DNA of 64,000 nt, taken from the NCBI GenBank assembly GCA_911728435.2, contig OU452201.1, positions 16,678,001 to 16,742,000 on the forward strand, read 5' to 3'. Every line of letters starts with the position of its first letter. Positions within the stretch are counted from its first letter, which is position 1. Under the pieces are notes generated by a model. That model was given only the letters and a program-made list of their open reading frames with translations. It searched no databases and had not been told where the DNA came from. This DNA comes from Apoderus coryli. Lineage: Eukaryota; Arthropoda; Insecta; Coleoptera; Attelabidae. Made by a program: the position numbers and the translations under genes. This document shows, in pieces, positions 44,452 to 55,374 of this stretch.

Positions 44452-44499
44452 ATCACCACTGATGATAGTCGTGGATCGAGGAAACGGCCGTCTGGTGAT
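44452..44499 (+). ncRNA. Type I hammerhead ribozyme, tandem copy 1
   Basis: CTGATGA at 44459-44465, GAAAC at 44481-44485, ACGGCCGT as a tiny self-complementary stem III, and cleavage triplet GTC at 44490-44492. Stem I is a perfect 7 bp (ATCACCA at 44452-44458 with TGGTGAT at 44493-44499), with further TACT/AGTA pairing outside. Stem II pairs only through TCG/CGA, with a non-canonical closing position and two extra bases compared with copy 2, so activity is uncertain. The long stem I is strong evidence that this is not a chance motif. Confidence 0.7.
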
Positions 44500-44784
44500 A
44501 GTACATTGTTTTACAGACAAACGATATTTAAGTTTTGTTTTGGTAAACAAGCCAGATTCTCAACTTTTTGCTTTGTTGAATACTGAGTTGTGGACTTTAC
44601 TAACATTTAGCTTTATACGATAATTTGTTGAATTGAGTTAAGTAAGTTGAATTAACAGGATTCCTTGTCATAGACTTTCGGCAAATTGCATTCCTTAATA
44701 GACTCTTTTTTAAATATAGTGACATATTGTTGTAAAAATTGACAGGTAGGTAAAACAAAGACATAGAAGGTATTATATCTATTA

Positions 44785-45295
44785 TTCTGAATTACAATTG
44801 AAACTTTCTGATTTACATTTGAAAAATCTGAATTACAATTTGTGTTTTCTGAATTACATTTTTTGAAATATCTGAATTACAATTGAAACTTTCTGAATTA
44901 CAACTAGGGTTTTCTGAATTAAATTTGAGATATCTGAATTACAATAGAAACTTTCTGAATTACATTATTTGAAAAATCTGAATTACAATTGGGGTTTTCT
45001 GAATTACATTTCAGATATCTGAATTACAATTGAAACTTTCTGAATTAAATTTGAAACGTGTAAATTACAACTGAGGTTTTTTTAATTACATTGAATATAT
45101 CTGAATTACAATTGAAACTTTCTATATTAAATATGAAAAATCTGAATTACAACTAGGTTTTGTGAATCACATTGAAGATATCTGAATTACAATTGAAACT
45201 TTCTGAATTACATTTAAAAAATCTGAATACAACTGGGGTTTTCAGAATTGCATTGAAGATATCTGAATTACAATAGAAATTTTCTGAAGAACAAC
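44785..45295 (+). repeat. Minisatellite of ~21-bp ATTACAA units
   Basis: The unit TCTGAATTACAATTGAAAC and its variants repeat throughout, in a recurring order of four variants (GAAACTT, TTGAAAAA, GGGGTTT, GATA endings), giving a period near 80-85 bp. A shorter related block precedes the first hammerhead unit (44180-44350). Units vary by 1-3 bases, so the array is moderately old. It is not coding: unit lengths are not a constant multiple of three and stops occur. Confidence 0.75.
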
Positions 45296-45354
45296 AGAAA
45301 AAGGTGTAGTACCAGTTAAGCACTAGATGTGCGTGTTGAATATCCTGGCCTGGC

Positions 45355-45428
45355 TGTCAAGTACTACCCGACCACCACTGATGAGTCGTGGATCGAGGAA
45401 ACGGCAGTCTTGTGAAAGTAGTTTGACA
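45355..45428 (+). ncRNA. Type I hammerhead ribozyme, tandem copy 2
   Basis: CTGATGA at 45378-45384, GAAAC at 45398-45402, stem III AC-GGCA-GT and cleavage triplet GTC at 45407-45409. Stem I is longer but interrupted: CACCA against TTGTG with one mismatch, then CTAC (45364-45367) with GTAG (45418-45421), and TGTCAA (45355-45360) with TTGACA (45423-45428). Stem II is UCG/CGA with a G-G mismatch at its base. It is the tandem partner of the ribozyme at 44452. Confidence 0.65.
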
Positions 45429-45651
45429 GACAAACACTCGATATTTAAGTTTTTTTTTGACAAACAAGTCCGAATCTCAACTTTTTGCTTTGTCGAACAC
45501 TGATTTGTGGATTTTACTAACATTTAAGTTTATAAGATAATTTGTTGAATTTAGTGAATATCTCTCAAAGAAAAACTAATACATCAAATGAACTTGGAAA
45601 CCCGTTTTATCCACTACACATCAACTGTTTTCTGTTTCAATTGGCTCCTGA

Positions 45652-45685
45652 TGACGCTGTTAACAAAACGTGTTTTGAGATTTAG
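45652..45685 (+). ncRNA. Degenerate hammerhead-like motif
   Basis: CTGATGA (45658-45664) is followed by CGCTGTTAAC and AAAACGTG in place of a closing stem and GAAAC. It looks like a decayed PLE-type core in which the second strand of stem II and the G of GAAA have been lost. Confidence 0.35.
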
Positions 45686-46879
45686 ATAAATGTTTTGGTA
45701 ATGTAGTAAGATGTATGTTCTAGTCACTACATATCCCCGAAGAAATACAATATTTTACATAATTCTACAAAATTTAAAAAGAGGTCATAAAAAAGTAGAA
45801 CCGGTGCCAGTGAATGTCATGGTGATCGTTTTTTGAGATTCTTAAGGTGTGATGCATATATTTTGACTATTTGACAAACGGAAGATGGATCAAGAGATAG
45901 ATTATAGGAATTTTACCAGATTCGTGGACGAAATAATGAAAATACTTTGGTTCGCAATGAGATGTTCTTTCACTTATTTACTTTCTGGGTTTATACCCAA
46001 TATCAAGGCTAAAAAATTTATACAAATTTATAATAATTAACTGTGATTCAAAAAATAGTTACTAGCTATTGGATTAAAACACATATAATACAGCGCGAGC
46101 GTATTGCTCTGGTATAGGTGGTCATTACACGATTTTTTCCCTCTTTTAAACTGCAGCATCATCGGATAAAATCTGCGGTATCCAACACCATACGAAAATA
46201 TTAAAAACATTAAAACGAATAAAAAGCATTGGTGGAAACCAACTCACATTAATTCCAGTTTTATCTCAGAGACAATAAATTCAAAAAATTAAGATGATAG
46301 TGTAAGAAATATATCAACGCTGTATTGTAATAATTATAAGTTTCTGATGTATGTGTATGGTGCATGTGTTATCATAAATAACAACTTAGGAATGGTTTTA
46401 CGGTTCTGCTCTTATAAGTTATACAAAGAGCGTTGGCTATTTCACAAGATAGCATAAATGGAAATAATGTAATGTAACAGAATCAGTTTTACATATTGCC
46501 ATCTAAGAATATAATGCACCTAATAAAGTAGGTATATGTCTGTTTTAAGGGATACATACATACACATAACCTCTCGCATCTAGTATTTCCTCAACAATCG
46601 CTTTGTAGTAAAAGTAAAAACAAAATAAAGTTAACATGGTTTTTAAATTCGTAAAATAGGAAATTCTACACGATTAGAATTTTGTGACGGTTTACGAGTG
46701 TAGCTAGTTCCTCTGTAAAAGCAAATCCTAATGTCACTATATCTTCTGAAAGCAGATAAAGGAAATTCAAGAATACACAGGATTATCATCAAAAGGCATA
46801 TAACATTTTAACAGACGGCTCTTACTGAAAAATCAACAGAATCAATAGAAAGATCAATTACCATATTAATAAAATAGGC
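45686..46879. other. AT-rich DNA, no gene seen
   Basis: No recognisable motif on either strand. Confidence 0.45.
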
Positions 46880-47340
46880 GTCAATCCTAGAAGACGTTCA
46901 ACGCAAGATTATTCCATGGGATTCTAAAACTCATCGTTTCACAAACCGAATGTTCGCCCAATACTGAGTACAATTGAATCTCCAACTTATCATTTAGAAA
47001 AATACCGGAGTTCCATTCTAAAAAATTATGTCCTACACATTCCCAGTTTCGTACTCAACTCAGAACACCTAATGCAAATATTTCAAGAGATTCGACTTGA
47101 GAATGATGATGTAGATTTCTCAAAAGTTCCAATGCCGGACATATTAAACATCATAAGTGTCATTATCTCAGGTAACAATCTAAGTGCACACATACTTACC
47201 GCTCATAGAAAAATACCTCTCCTCAACTTATCTCGTATTTAACGGCCAAATATTCGATCAAATATGCGGCGACGCCTTGGAATCTCCATATTCTCCAGTC
47301 AAAGTAAACAAATTTTTGGAAAAGAGAGAGAAGAGAGAGT
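46880..47340 (+). pseudogene. Penelope-like RT remnant (N-terminal half)
   Basis: With frame changes the plus strand shows a region equivalent to the PLE RT fingers, then STYLVFNGQIFDQICGDALE and SPYSPVKVNKFLE, the equivalent of the F.G..Y.Q..G.AMGSP.SP..AN block just before the catalytic motif. The YVDD block is not seen. Several stops and frameshifts. It belongs to a PLE subgroup that differs in wording from the copy at 29.8 kb. Confidence 0.55.
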
Positions 47341-47429
47341 CATAAGTTCTTACCCAAATATTGAAGAGGTTATACAGTACCTCAAAAGTCATGCGTAAAA
47401 AAATTAGTTCATCATTTATTTTCTCTGTC

Positions 47430-47545
47430 AAAACCTGAATCTCTTGAATCTCGAAAACTTGATGGCCCTCGTAAATTGTACGCCTCCATCTCGGTCGGTC
47501 GTTAGCGATCTGTTCCCAATAGTTCTTCACATCTACACTGAAAAA
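47430..47545 (-). pseudogene. Short LINE C-terminal scrap
   Basis: The minus strand encodes VKNYWEQIANDRPRWRRTIY and EGHQVFEIQE. A W......DR..WRR.I..G...FE segment occurs near the C-terminus of some LINE polyproteins. Too short to assign a clade. Confidence 0.4.
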
Positions 47546-47730
47546 AAGAATTGTTTGGATAAAAAAAAATGGAGTTGATCCAAACAAATATTTCATCGCT
47601 ATACGACAAACAACCCATGTACTTGAGAAAAACACATGGTTTATTTGAAATACGCAGCTAGTATTTATTTGATTTAAATAAATATTTATTTGACTTAGTA
47701 TTTATACGTACTTGCTAACAAGGCCCGAAA

Positions 47731-49143
47731 ATGGAAAAATATAGTAGTATAGTACTTTATTGTGTGGACGTATTAGTTGCGCCACTCACTAACCTAATAA
47801 ACTTATGTTTTTCGAAGGGTTGTTTTCCGAAGTGCATTAAGATTGGAAAGGTAATCCCTTTGCTAAAGTCTGGTAATGCTGACGATTTGAATAAATATCG
47901 ACCCATTACAATTACTGTTATATTTTCTAAGGTACTCGAGGTCTTGTTAAAAGCCCCACTTTCGGATTATTTCGAACAGTTCGATCTACTCTCTCCATGT
48001 CAGTTTGGTTTTAGGAGAGGGCGAACAACAACCGGCGCGATCCTGAGTGTAATTGCGTCTTTTGAGAATGGTAAACACTCTGTATTGACCACGACTGATT
48101 TGTCTAAGGCTTTTGACTGCATTTCCCATGATACCCTTCTGGAAAAGCTGTCTTTCTATGGAGTGAGGGGGATACCTTTGGGGTTGATTAAATCTTTCCT
48201 GTTTGAGAGACAGCTGCTGGTCGAGTTGAACGGTGAAACATCTTTTCTTAAAAGGGTGAGCTATGGGGTGCCTCAGGGCTCTGTGCTTGGCCCATTACTT
48301 TTCATTATATACATTAATGATATCTCCCATTATATGTCAGATATCTCATTTCCGTCCCTTTTTGCAGATGATGCCAGTTTTGTGTCGAGTAGTTCAAGTT
48401 TTGACAATCTGAACACTATATCCCTTTCGGTCTTTAATGCAGCCAAGAAATGGTTTGGTGCGAACGGGTTAAGGCTTAACGAGGACAAGTGCAATGTTCT
48501 GAAGCTGCCTTCTAATTTCTCCCATATCAGTGGTGACACTGTCAAAGTGCTTGGAGTCTATTTGGATGACAATCTTAACTGGTACTCTCACATCGAACAC
48601 CTAAGTCGCAAGTTGTCCAGTGCTCTATTTTTGCTTAGACAGCTTGCGTGTTACTTAAATTTTCATGTCCTTAGAACGGCTTACTTTGGAGTTTTCCATT
48701 CACACTTGACTTACGCCATCGTGCTTTGGGGTGGTTCTTCGCACGCCTTGAGAATTTTCAGATTGCAAAAGAGGGCGGTCAGAGTACTGGTTGGCCTTGG
48801 GCCACTTGACCATTGCAAGCCGCATTTTGTAAACCACGGTATAATGTCATTGCCGTGTGTGTTTATCTATCATACCTTATTGGAGATCCATTCCATTCAG
48901 GATTCACTGCGGCCTCACTCTAGTAATCATACCTACAGTACTCGATCGGCTGATTTGTTGACCATTCCAAAATATAGACTAACAAAATCTAAAAATAACT
49001 CTCTTAATTACAAATTTTTTAATATGGTACCGAAGCAGATTCGGTCGTTTAACTACAAATTATTTAAAACTAAAATAAAGACATATTTGTTAAATCACTG
49101 TTTTTACTCTGTCGATGAATTTCTTGAGAGTGATTGGTTGTAG
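47731..49143 (+). CDS. LINE reverse transcriptase, 470 codons, 5'-truncated
   Basis: The frame begins within the conserved ...VLVAPLTNLINLCFSKG block. It continues through VIPLLKSG, KYRPITITVIFSKVLE, FGFRRGRTTTGAI, TTDLSKAFDCISHD (catalytic D123), YGVPQGSVLGPLLFIIYIND, SLFADDASF (catalytic FADD 211-214), LNEDKCNVLKL, VKVLGVYLDD and a C-terminal LLRQL...YF..F.SHL.YA..LWG region to 470. No stop or frameshift. The ATG at 47731 is probably contributed by the junction: the protein lacks an endonuclease and the first RT block. By motif order it is of the jockey/CR1 kind. Unlikely to act alone. Confidence 0.85.
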   Translation: MEKYSSIVLYCVDVLVAPLTNLINLCFSKGCFPKCIKIGKVIPLLKSGNADDLNKYRPITITVIFSKVLEVLLKAPLSDYFEQFDLLSPCQFGFRRGRTTTGAILSVIASFENGKHSVLTTTDLSKAFDCISHDTLLEKLSFYGVRGIPLGLIKSFLFERQLLVELNGETSFLKRVSYGVPQGSVLGPLLFIIYINDISHYMSDISFPSLFADDASFVSSSSSFDNLNTISLSVFNAAKKWFGANGLRLNEDKCNVLKLPSNFSHISGDTVKVLGVYLDDNLNWYSHIEHLSRKLSSALFLLRQLACYLNFHVLRTAYFGVFHSHLTYAIVLWGGSSHALRIFRLQKRAVRVLVGLGPLDHCKPHFVNHGIMSLPCVFIYHTLLEIHSIQDSLRPHSSNHTYSTRSADLLTIPKYRLTKSKNNSLNYKFFNMVPKQIRSFNYKLFKTKIKTYLLNHCFYSVDEFLESDWL

Positions 49144-49324
49144 AGTTGTTGATTCTTGTTGGCAATATTGCGTTGTTTTGTTGTGCAGTATTGTCCTAAT
49201 TGTTGTATATTGTCGTATATATTTTTATGTGATTTGTATTTGTGTTGTATTTGCAAGTATTGTATTTATGTTGACAAACTGTATTTTTCGAATATTGTAA
49301 TAAACTATCTATCTATCTATCTAT
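47731..49324 (+). mobile_element. 5'-truncated LINE with (CTAT)n tail
   Basis: The coding remnant at 47731-49143 is followed by about 160 bases of 3' UTR, an AATAAA-like signal and a (CTAT)n repeat (about 49307-49323). The endonuclease and the start of the RT are absent. A 3' microsatellite tail in place of poly(A) is usual for CR1- and RTE-like groups. The uninterrupted frame makes it one of the younger insertions in the window. No target duplication was found by eye. Confidence 0.75.
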
Positions 49325-49990
49325 AATGGGCCCATCTCCAACAGAAGGGTCAGCGGAATTAGCATTAGTTTTAAATAATTGAATAAAAAATCTGTTTTTT
49401 GTCAACTAAAATTGTTCATAATTATTTCAATTTTTAAAACTAACTGTAATAATTGGACAAAATAAATGAAATTGTTGTCAGCGGATATTAACATACTTTA
49501 AAGATTTAATTGTCTACTCATTGTAATAAAGTGCTGCTGCAGTTAAACAAAATAATAAAACACTAACAAAAAAAACGTTAAAGTTCCCATGCGTGTAATT
49601 TTTACATTTTTGGATAAAAATCTATACCAACGAAATACGTTTAATAAATAATGCATGACACTAACTATATAGTCGTATGTGATGTCCGTTACGGAATTCA
49701 GTTGTCATAATCACTTGATATGGTCAAGTCATGTAGAGAAAAGTGAAGAACTCGACTTTAAATCGTCCATGTAAAAAAATATGAAGTACGATAATGTCTC
49801 CGTTTATTGGTAATTTTGAATTGATTTATTATACCGGATGGCTAAAAACTAAAACGACATGATAACATGTTTAACATTGTCTGTTTGAACAAAATAAACC
49901 GATTCTCTAAAAGACGAATATTCGGTTCTTTTTGTGGTAAGTATTCCAATGCAAGCTTTCGTCTTTTTTTAATATGAATCAATCAATATT
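49325..49990. other. AT-rich DNA, no gene seen
   Basis: No recognised motif. Confidence 0.45.
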
Positions 49991-49993
49991 ATA

Positions 49994-50335
49994 CAGGATG
50001 AGTTGGGAGAAACGGGCAAACTGTAGAAGTGTGATCTACTACCTAAAAAAACTCAAATGTTATCCGATTTGCATTTCTTCAGGACATAGCGTTAAAACAA
50101 AATTTCCACATCATTGTTTTAAATAAATCATTTGTTCAGTAAACACCACCATTGATTTCTAAAAAATCCCGATTATCGACTTTTACTTTTTATACTTCAT
50201 CTTTGAACCAGTCCCATAAATCATAGTCTAACCGTTCCTGGAGGCCAACTAACAGGACTACCGCGACCAATCTTAACTCCTGGAAACATTTGGTCAAAAT
50301 ATTGCCTGACTTGACGATCACCAATTACAGTCAAG
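49994..50335 (-). mobile_element. Tc-like transposon 3' fragment
   Basis: Minus-strand translation near 50330-50230 gives VRQYFDQMFPGVKIGRGSPV and SWPPG, the ..Y....FP...IGRGGP..WPPRSPDL block of the same transposase group as copies 1 and 2, then a stop and a decayed LDFF..G region. The sequence ACAGGATGAGTTGGGAGAAA at 49994 may be the element's tip. Only this fragment remains. Confidence 0.55.
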
Positions 50336-50894
50336 TAAATCTTAATTCGCTAAGTTACAGAAACTTGTCAGCAATTTAACCACTTGCTGCTCACAATAAC
50401 TAATTACATAACATAGTTACAGATTTTCAGAAGTATGCAATCTAAATATTTTTGGCTCCGTTGCACCATATAGGTAGGTATATTTCCCAAACACAGACAA
50501 CCGTGAACATATTATTGTCTCAGAACATAAAAGAAAAGAACGAAAGAAAGGTGTACCTACGAGGTAAAGGTACATGTTTATGTAAGTATAACATGTACGA
50601 ATTTTATACCATGTTCCGCTTCTCGTGAGTTATCAAATTCCTTTTGAATAGGAAAATACAAATTCTCGTGCAGAGGCACAAGAACCGCAAAACTTGCGGA
50701 ATTTATGGCCTTTTTCCTTTGCTCTCTGCAAAAGGTAATATTCCTTTTATTTGCATATACCCATACCTATATGTATAGAATACGTTATATATTTTAAATA
50801 AACAAGAAAATGTAGATGTAATAGATTACTACAATGAATAACCGCTTTCAACAAATATATTTACTTATCAATTCTTAAATATATTTGCGATTTT
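50336..50894. other. Intergenic DNA, no gene seen
   Basis: No recognised motif on either strand. Confidence 0.4.
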
Positions 50895-51652
50895 ATTAAA
50901 AGAAAAGTCGCTTGTGTCACCCAAAAACTTTCCGGCAAAACATAATATTATCTAAAATATGGGTAGCGAACAAGAATCTGGAAATGGTGTTAGTCGTCTC
51001 AGGAAATGTCAAAATGGTTATATCCGTCTTTATCAAGAAAATGTTTTTAGCGCGTTCACAATATTTTTCCTGGGTCAAGAAAGAGAAAATTTAAAATGTA
51101 CTATGACTTCCAACGGTGCCAATATGTTAATACAAGTGGAACGGCAATGAAGCGACACAATTCTGTAACCTTTTTGGTTTTAAGCAACCCGTAAAACTTA
51201 CAAGCGTCTAAGTCCAAACCCCAAATATTGATGTGTTCATGATGATTTTTTCGTATCGCATAGTCCGTGTATTGGTATTATATGCAATAAACTAACTGAG
51301 AAACTAAATTCTTTATACAAAAATTAGAAATAAAAATAAATGCGAGATCAGAGATTTGAACCCAGTACTTTACGCATGGATGTACGTAAAACGGGCATTC
51401 TACCACTGAGCTATGACCGTTTCATACCCATTATGCGAATTACCCTGACCTTATACATATAATTACCAACTACCTAATTGGTGAAATATTCCAGAGAACT
51501 ATGGAAATAAATTTGAACAAGTAAGCTAATGCTGTAAAGAGCATGGAAATGCTTTCATATATGATGTACCACTCGACTCCTACTGTTTTTAAGAACTTGG
51601 AGGTTGTGTTCACCCCTATCACATGGTTAAAGCGATTTTAAACAAAAACTAA
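50895..51652. repeat. Second copy of the CTTTCCCGAC-type dispersed repeat
   Basis: It shares with 15253-15890 the left tip (TTGTGTCACCCAAAAACTTT CCGGC), a minus-strand tRNA-like segment, the CCAACTACCTAA.TGGTGAAAT region and a GGTTGTGTTCACCCC motif. The GGTTATATCCGTCTTTATC module is placed at 51018 here but near the right end in the 15-kb copy. So the modules are rearranged between copies. Confidence 0.6.
51342..51420 (-). tRNA. tRNA-like module in dispersed repeat, copy 2
   Basis: The minus strand carries a perfect A box (TAGCTCAGTGG) and a B-box-like GGGTTCAAATCTC. The anticodon arm region is an over-long TTTACG/CGTAAA hairpin and the acceptor ends do not pair well, so I regard this as a tRNA-derived repeat module rather than a tRNA gene. 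Confidence 0.45.
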
Positions 51653-54600
51653 AGTAGGGTAAAGTAAGGTATATTCGTGATGATTTTCCTTTTTTTCGTT
51701 GGAGACTATGTTACGTTTAAAATTTGTATATATTTCTATTTTCAGAAAAAAGGGAAATTATTTGTTGCCATGGAAACATTCACTGTTCCAAGTATTAATA
51801 TGTTTGGATTAAGTAATATGTTTAATTGATTTTTGTAGGTACATCATTTCTGACTATCCTTGTATGTGCTCTCGTAACCATCAGGTTTATACTTACCTGC
51901 ACCATAACACAAATGATTACGTGATTCAAATTTTAAATTGTTCTAATTAAAAAGGTAATAATACATCTCGCTCCATCTATTGTTAAATAGGCATAAAATA
52001 TTTAAATTTATAAATAAACAATATTTGTTGATAAGGGTACCTACAGTGGTAGAAGTACATATTTATTGATTTTTCCTGTGCGTGTTAACTTCCCAGATTT
52101 AAATGAAAGAGGGCATTCTTGCTTTGATTTAGAATTCATAATTGTTGTTTGGAGAATTATTTGAATTATGAAATAATTATTCATATTTATTTTTCTATAG
52201 CATATTGTGTTCTTAGTATATTAATTATCGTTTTATTAATTAATCATAATAAAATATATTTGTGTTAGTTCTCTTAACGATCATTGGCGCGCTATCATCG
52301 AGGAATATTTGATTGGTCGAAATTCTTAAGTTGACATTGCGTTTTGTGGAATTTTCCATTGTCATTATTCATTTGTAAGTCGAGTGCTACAAGAGTATAC
52401 TAGTGGTTAAAGTGGATATTTTCTCTAATTTTTCTAAGCTTGATTAGAAACCATTTTTGTGTGGGATTTATGAGAATTATTATCCAAAATTATTGTTTGA
52501 TTTCTGGATGGTTTGGAAGTTATATATTGTGTGCATTGTGCGATCAAACAATCAGCTTTGTCTGGATTTGTATTAACTACTTCAATTCTTGTTGGGTGAG
52601 TGTCCTGGACTATTTTAGCTTCTACAGTTTTTTCCCTTCATCGATAGAAATTATACCTTTTTTTTTCAATTCTTATGCAGACTCAACTTTGTAACCGATT
52701 TCTGTTTGGCCATGTGAAAAGTATCACTGGATTACAATTAAGCCACACAACATCAAGGTGAGGGAACTGCACTTTCCTTTAATTTTTTTTTGTGCTTCCT
52801 TTTTATTAAACCTCGTACCCGTACTTAGGACTTGATTTTATATTTTTAGGGCCTCTTCTTCTTCTTCGTTCTTCTTCCTGAGTTCGGATATTATTCCGTG
52901 TGTCCGTTACAAATATAAATAAAAATTGGTTGGAACGATTTAGACTCCAATTTTTGGCAATCATCGATATATGACTGCTGTTGTATGGTGAAAAAAAGTT
53001 AATTGTTCTTCTCGAAGGTTTATGTAAAAATGGATGGTTGATCATCAGAACGAGACCAGATTTTTTTTGTAAAAATTTATTTGTTGAATACGTCATTTTA
53101 TTAATTTTTCCTATTAACTTATTTGCAAAGTGAATTTCTCATATCTCGTATATAACGGAGTTGCAATGAAATAAATTAATTTTCCTTCTGTATGTTCATA
53201 TAATTGTTTTTGTGTTAAATAGTACCATTTGGTTTTTCTTTCAATTATTAAATAGTAAACATTTCTTAATTCTAAATAAAAAAAAATATATGAAGGGTTT
53301 ATATATTTCGTTATTATCTTGCGTAATTGTGTGATATTTAAAAATGTATCATAAAACTATTTTATATAGTAGTGTTGGGAACTATTCGTAATCACGTATA
53401 GGGTGTCTTATTTTATTTTATTATTAAAATAAATATAAACAATAGGTATATATATATCGATTAAAATTTTCACTTTATTGGTAATATATTTTTTTAGAAC
53501 TTAGTATTGAATATTAGTATAGATAAATGACTGATCAATGATATGTATTTTTGTTAAGATATACCTAATAATTTCGTATATCAGTATTTGGGAGATCCAA
53601 ACATTGTTTATTGTACTGAATATTTCTTTTATAATTTTTAGAATAGGAATTCAGTGATAAGATTCATTCCTTTGTGTTTCGTAACGATATTTATTAATAT
53701 AAATATTTCAATTTTTTTTGTATTGTGTGTTGAAAAATAATTTCGTATAAATATATAATATATTATTTTTGAATTTAATTATGGTGAATGATCGTATGGT
53801 GGATTCAGGCTTTGTGACATACAAAACATCGTAGGTTTCTAACTTTACCGCAAAGTTAGTGGCGCACCCCCCCTGAAGGCTGACCTAGTCGAGCTTTGCT
53901 GTGGTTTAAGCTAAAGCTGTCACAAGGTTTGAAAACGTTACCCGATTTCTTTTTTTTTTGTGTTTCCTTAAATAATAATTTTAATGATAAAAACAAAAAT
54001 CATATAAATATTATTCTATTAATTTAAACCGTAGCAACTAATGGAAATAACATGCGTTGTTGTTACAATTGTGAGGGTTTAACACCCAGTAGTTATTCTT
54101 GAGATTTATGTATTTTTTTATGAGAAAACTTAGAAAATTACTTAAAAAAAACTTTCAAATGACTGTCCAAGTCAAGGAAAGGTAATTTCGTGACTAGGAT
54201 ATGTAATTTCGTGATATGGGGTAGGTTTATTCGTGATACTACAATTAATGCTAAAAATTGGTAGGTAAGATTTTATTAACAGTTACATTGTATCATTAAC
54301 GCATAACATCTTATTCTGAGTTACCACTGGTATTTCCAGTGCATCGATTGCACATTAAAACAATTTATTCGTCAGACGCTTAACATTTTGGGTGATATCG
54401 TACCAAACAGTAGTAACATTGTGTCCACTGTGCTCCATTTTTTTTTCTTACAATTTAATGTGCAATAACCTTACCTTTAGTTTAGGTTTGTAATCTATTA
54501 TAAACATAACATTATCTAAAAATACGGAATAATTTTACTGCACACAAAAAAAGATATTTAACATTGAATAACCCTTGTAATTTTAATGTCTTCAACGCAT

Positions 54601-54986
54601 GAAAAATATTGTAACAAACAAGCTCCACGGAATAAGCAATTACGGTAAAATCAAGTCAAAATTTGTTAATTATTGTGTACAGGAAGATTAATGTAAATTT
54701 CATTATCTCAGCTTTCATTTATTCCTGTTGTTCCTGTAGATCGCTTCCCAATTGCAAAACCCGCCAAAAATCATAACGTAATAAGCACCACATGTAAACA
54801 AAGTTTTCTAATGCCTGGAATATTCGTGATATAGAAACGCGACAGATTGCACAATCTAGTAGGAACATACACTTACTACTATCCGAGATGTCATCCATAT
54901 AAAGCAAAAGATAACTTGCTGACAAATTTTCATAATTCTATCACGAACTTACCTATATCACGAACATACCTTACTTTACCCTATAC
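51653..54986. mobile_element. 3.3-kb TIR-bounded segment, possible non-autonomous transposon
   Basis: AGGGTAAAGTAAGGTATATT at 51656 with TCGTGAT is inverted at the other end (ATCACGAACATACCTTACTT and TACCC near 54957-54984), with TA at both edges. Further copies of an ATTCGTGATA motif lie inside the right half (near 54195, 54216, 54230, 54827 and 54940), as subterminal repeats do in some TA-inserting transposons. I found no transposase motif in the interior, so it is either non-autonomous or carries a gene I cannot recognise. Several frames of 60-96 codons exist inside. Confidence 0.55.
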
Positions 54987-55374
54987 AAAATGAATTGTCA
55001 ATTTTTATAGTTTGTAGTTAACCTCTAATAACCTAAAATTCGTATTGTAAAGTCCACGCAGCTCATAATAGTTCACAAAAACTACCTTAAAGAATTTTTC
55101 AGCAAAGGAATTAATAATCGTAATGATAAATAAGAAAAAAGCCCACAACATCATTGTGGTACATGATCATTGTATAACATTAATGATAATTAAGTTATTG
55201 TAAGAATCCTGTTTTTTATATAAAAAAAATATTTTTTCACAAAATGGTAAGTTTGTTAAGCCAAATAATTCAACCATTACTCTTATCAATGTTGTTTTCC
55301 CTTCTTCTAGCTTGTATGTTTATTTGCTATAACCTTTTTTCGACGAACATAATGGAATATTCTTGTAACTAATA
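54987..55374. other. AT-rich DNA, no gene seen
   Basis: No motif recognised. Confidence 0.4.

Larger units (their letters stand above)
44159..45545 (+). repeat. Tandem dimer: ATTACAA minisatellite plus hammerhead-bearing unit
   Basis: The order is minisatellite block (about 44180-44350), hammerhead unit (44355-44640), a linker, minisatellite block (about 44785-45295), hammerhead unit (45294-45545). The hammerhead units share GTAGTACCAGTTAAGCACTA, GTCGTGGATCGAGGAAACGG and CTCAACTTTTTGCTTTG and lie about 920-935 bp apart. The minisatellite is made of ~21-bp units of the type TCTGAATTACAATTGAAACT arranged in a ~80-85-bp higher order. No coding frame. It resembles ribozyme-bearing satellites or retrozymes rather than the PLE ends elsewhere in the window. 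Confidence 0.7.

Noticed and set aside
52806..53096. 96-codon minus-strand frame with an arginine/glutamate-rich end
   Set aside because: The charged run comes from a simple CTTCTT-type repeat; no domain is visible.
54719..54925. 68-codon minus-strand frame near the right TIR of the 3.3-kb segment
   Set aside because: It could have been a transposase remnant, but no motif matches in either direction.
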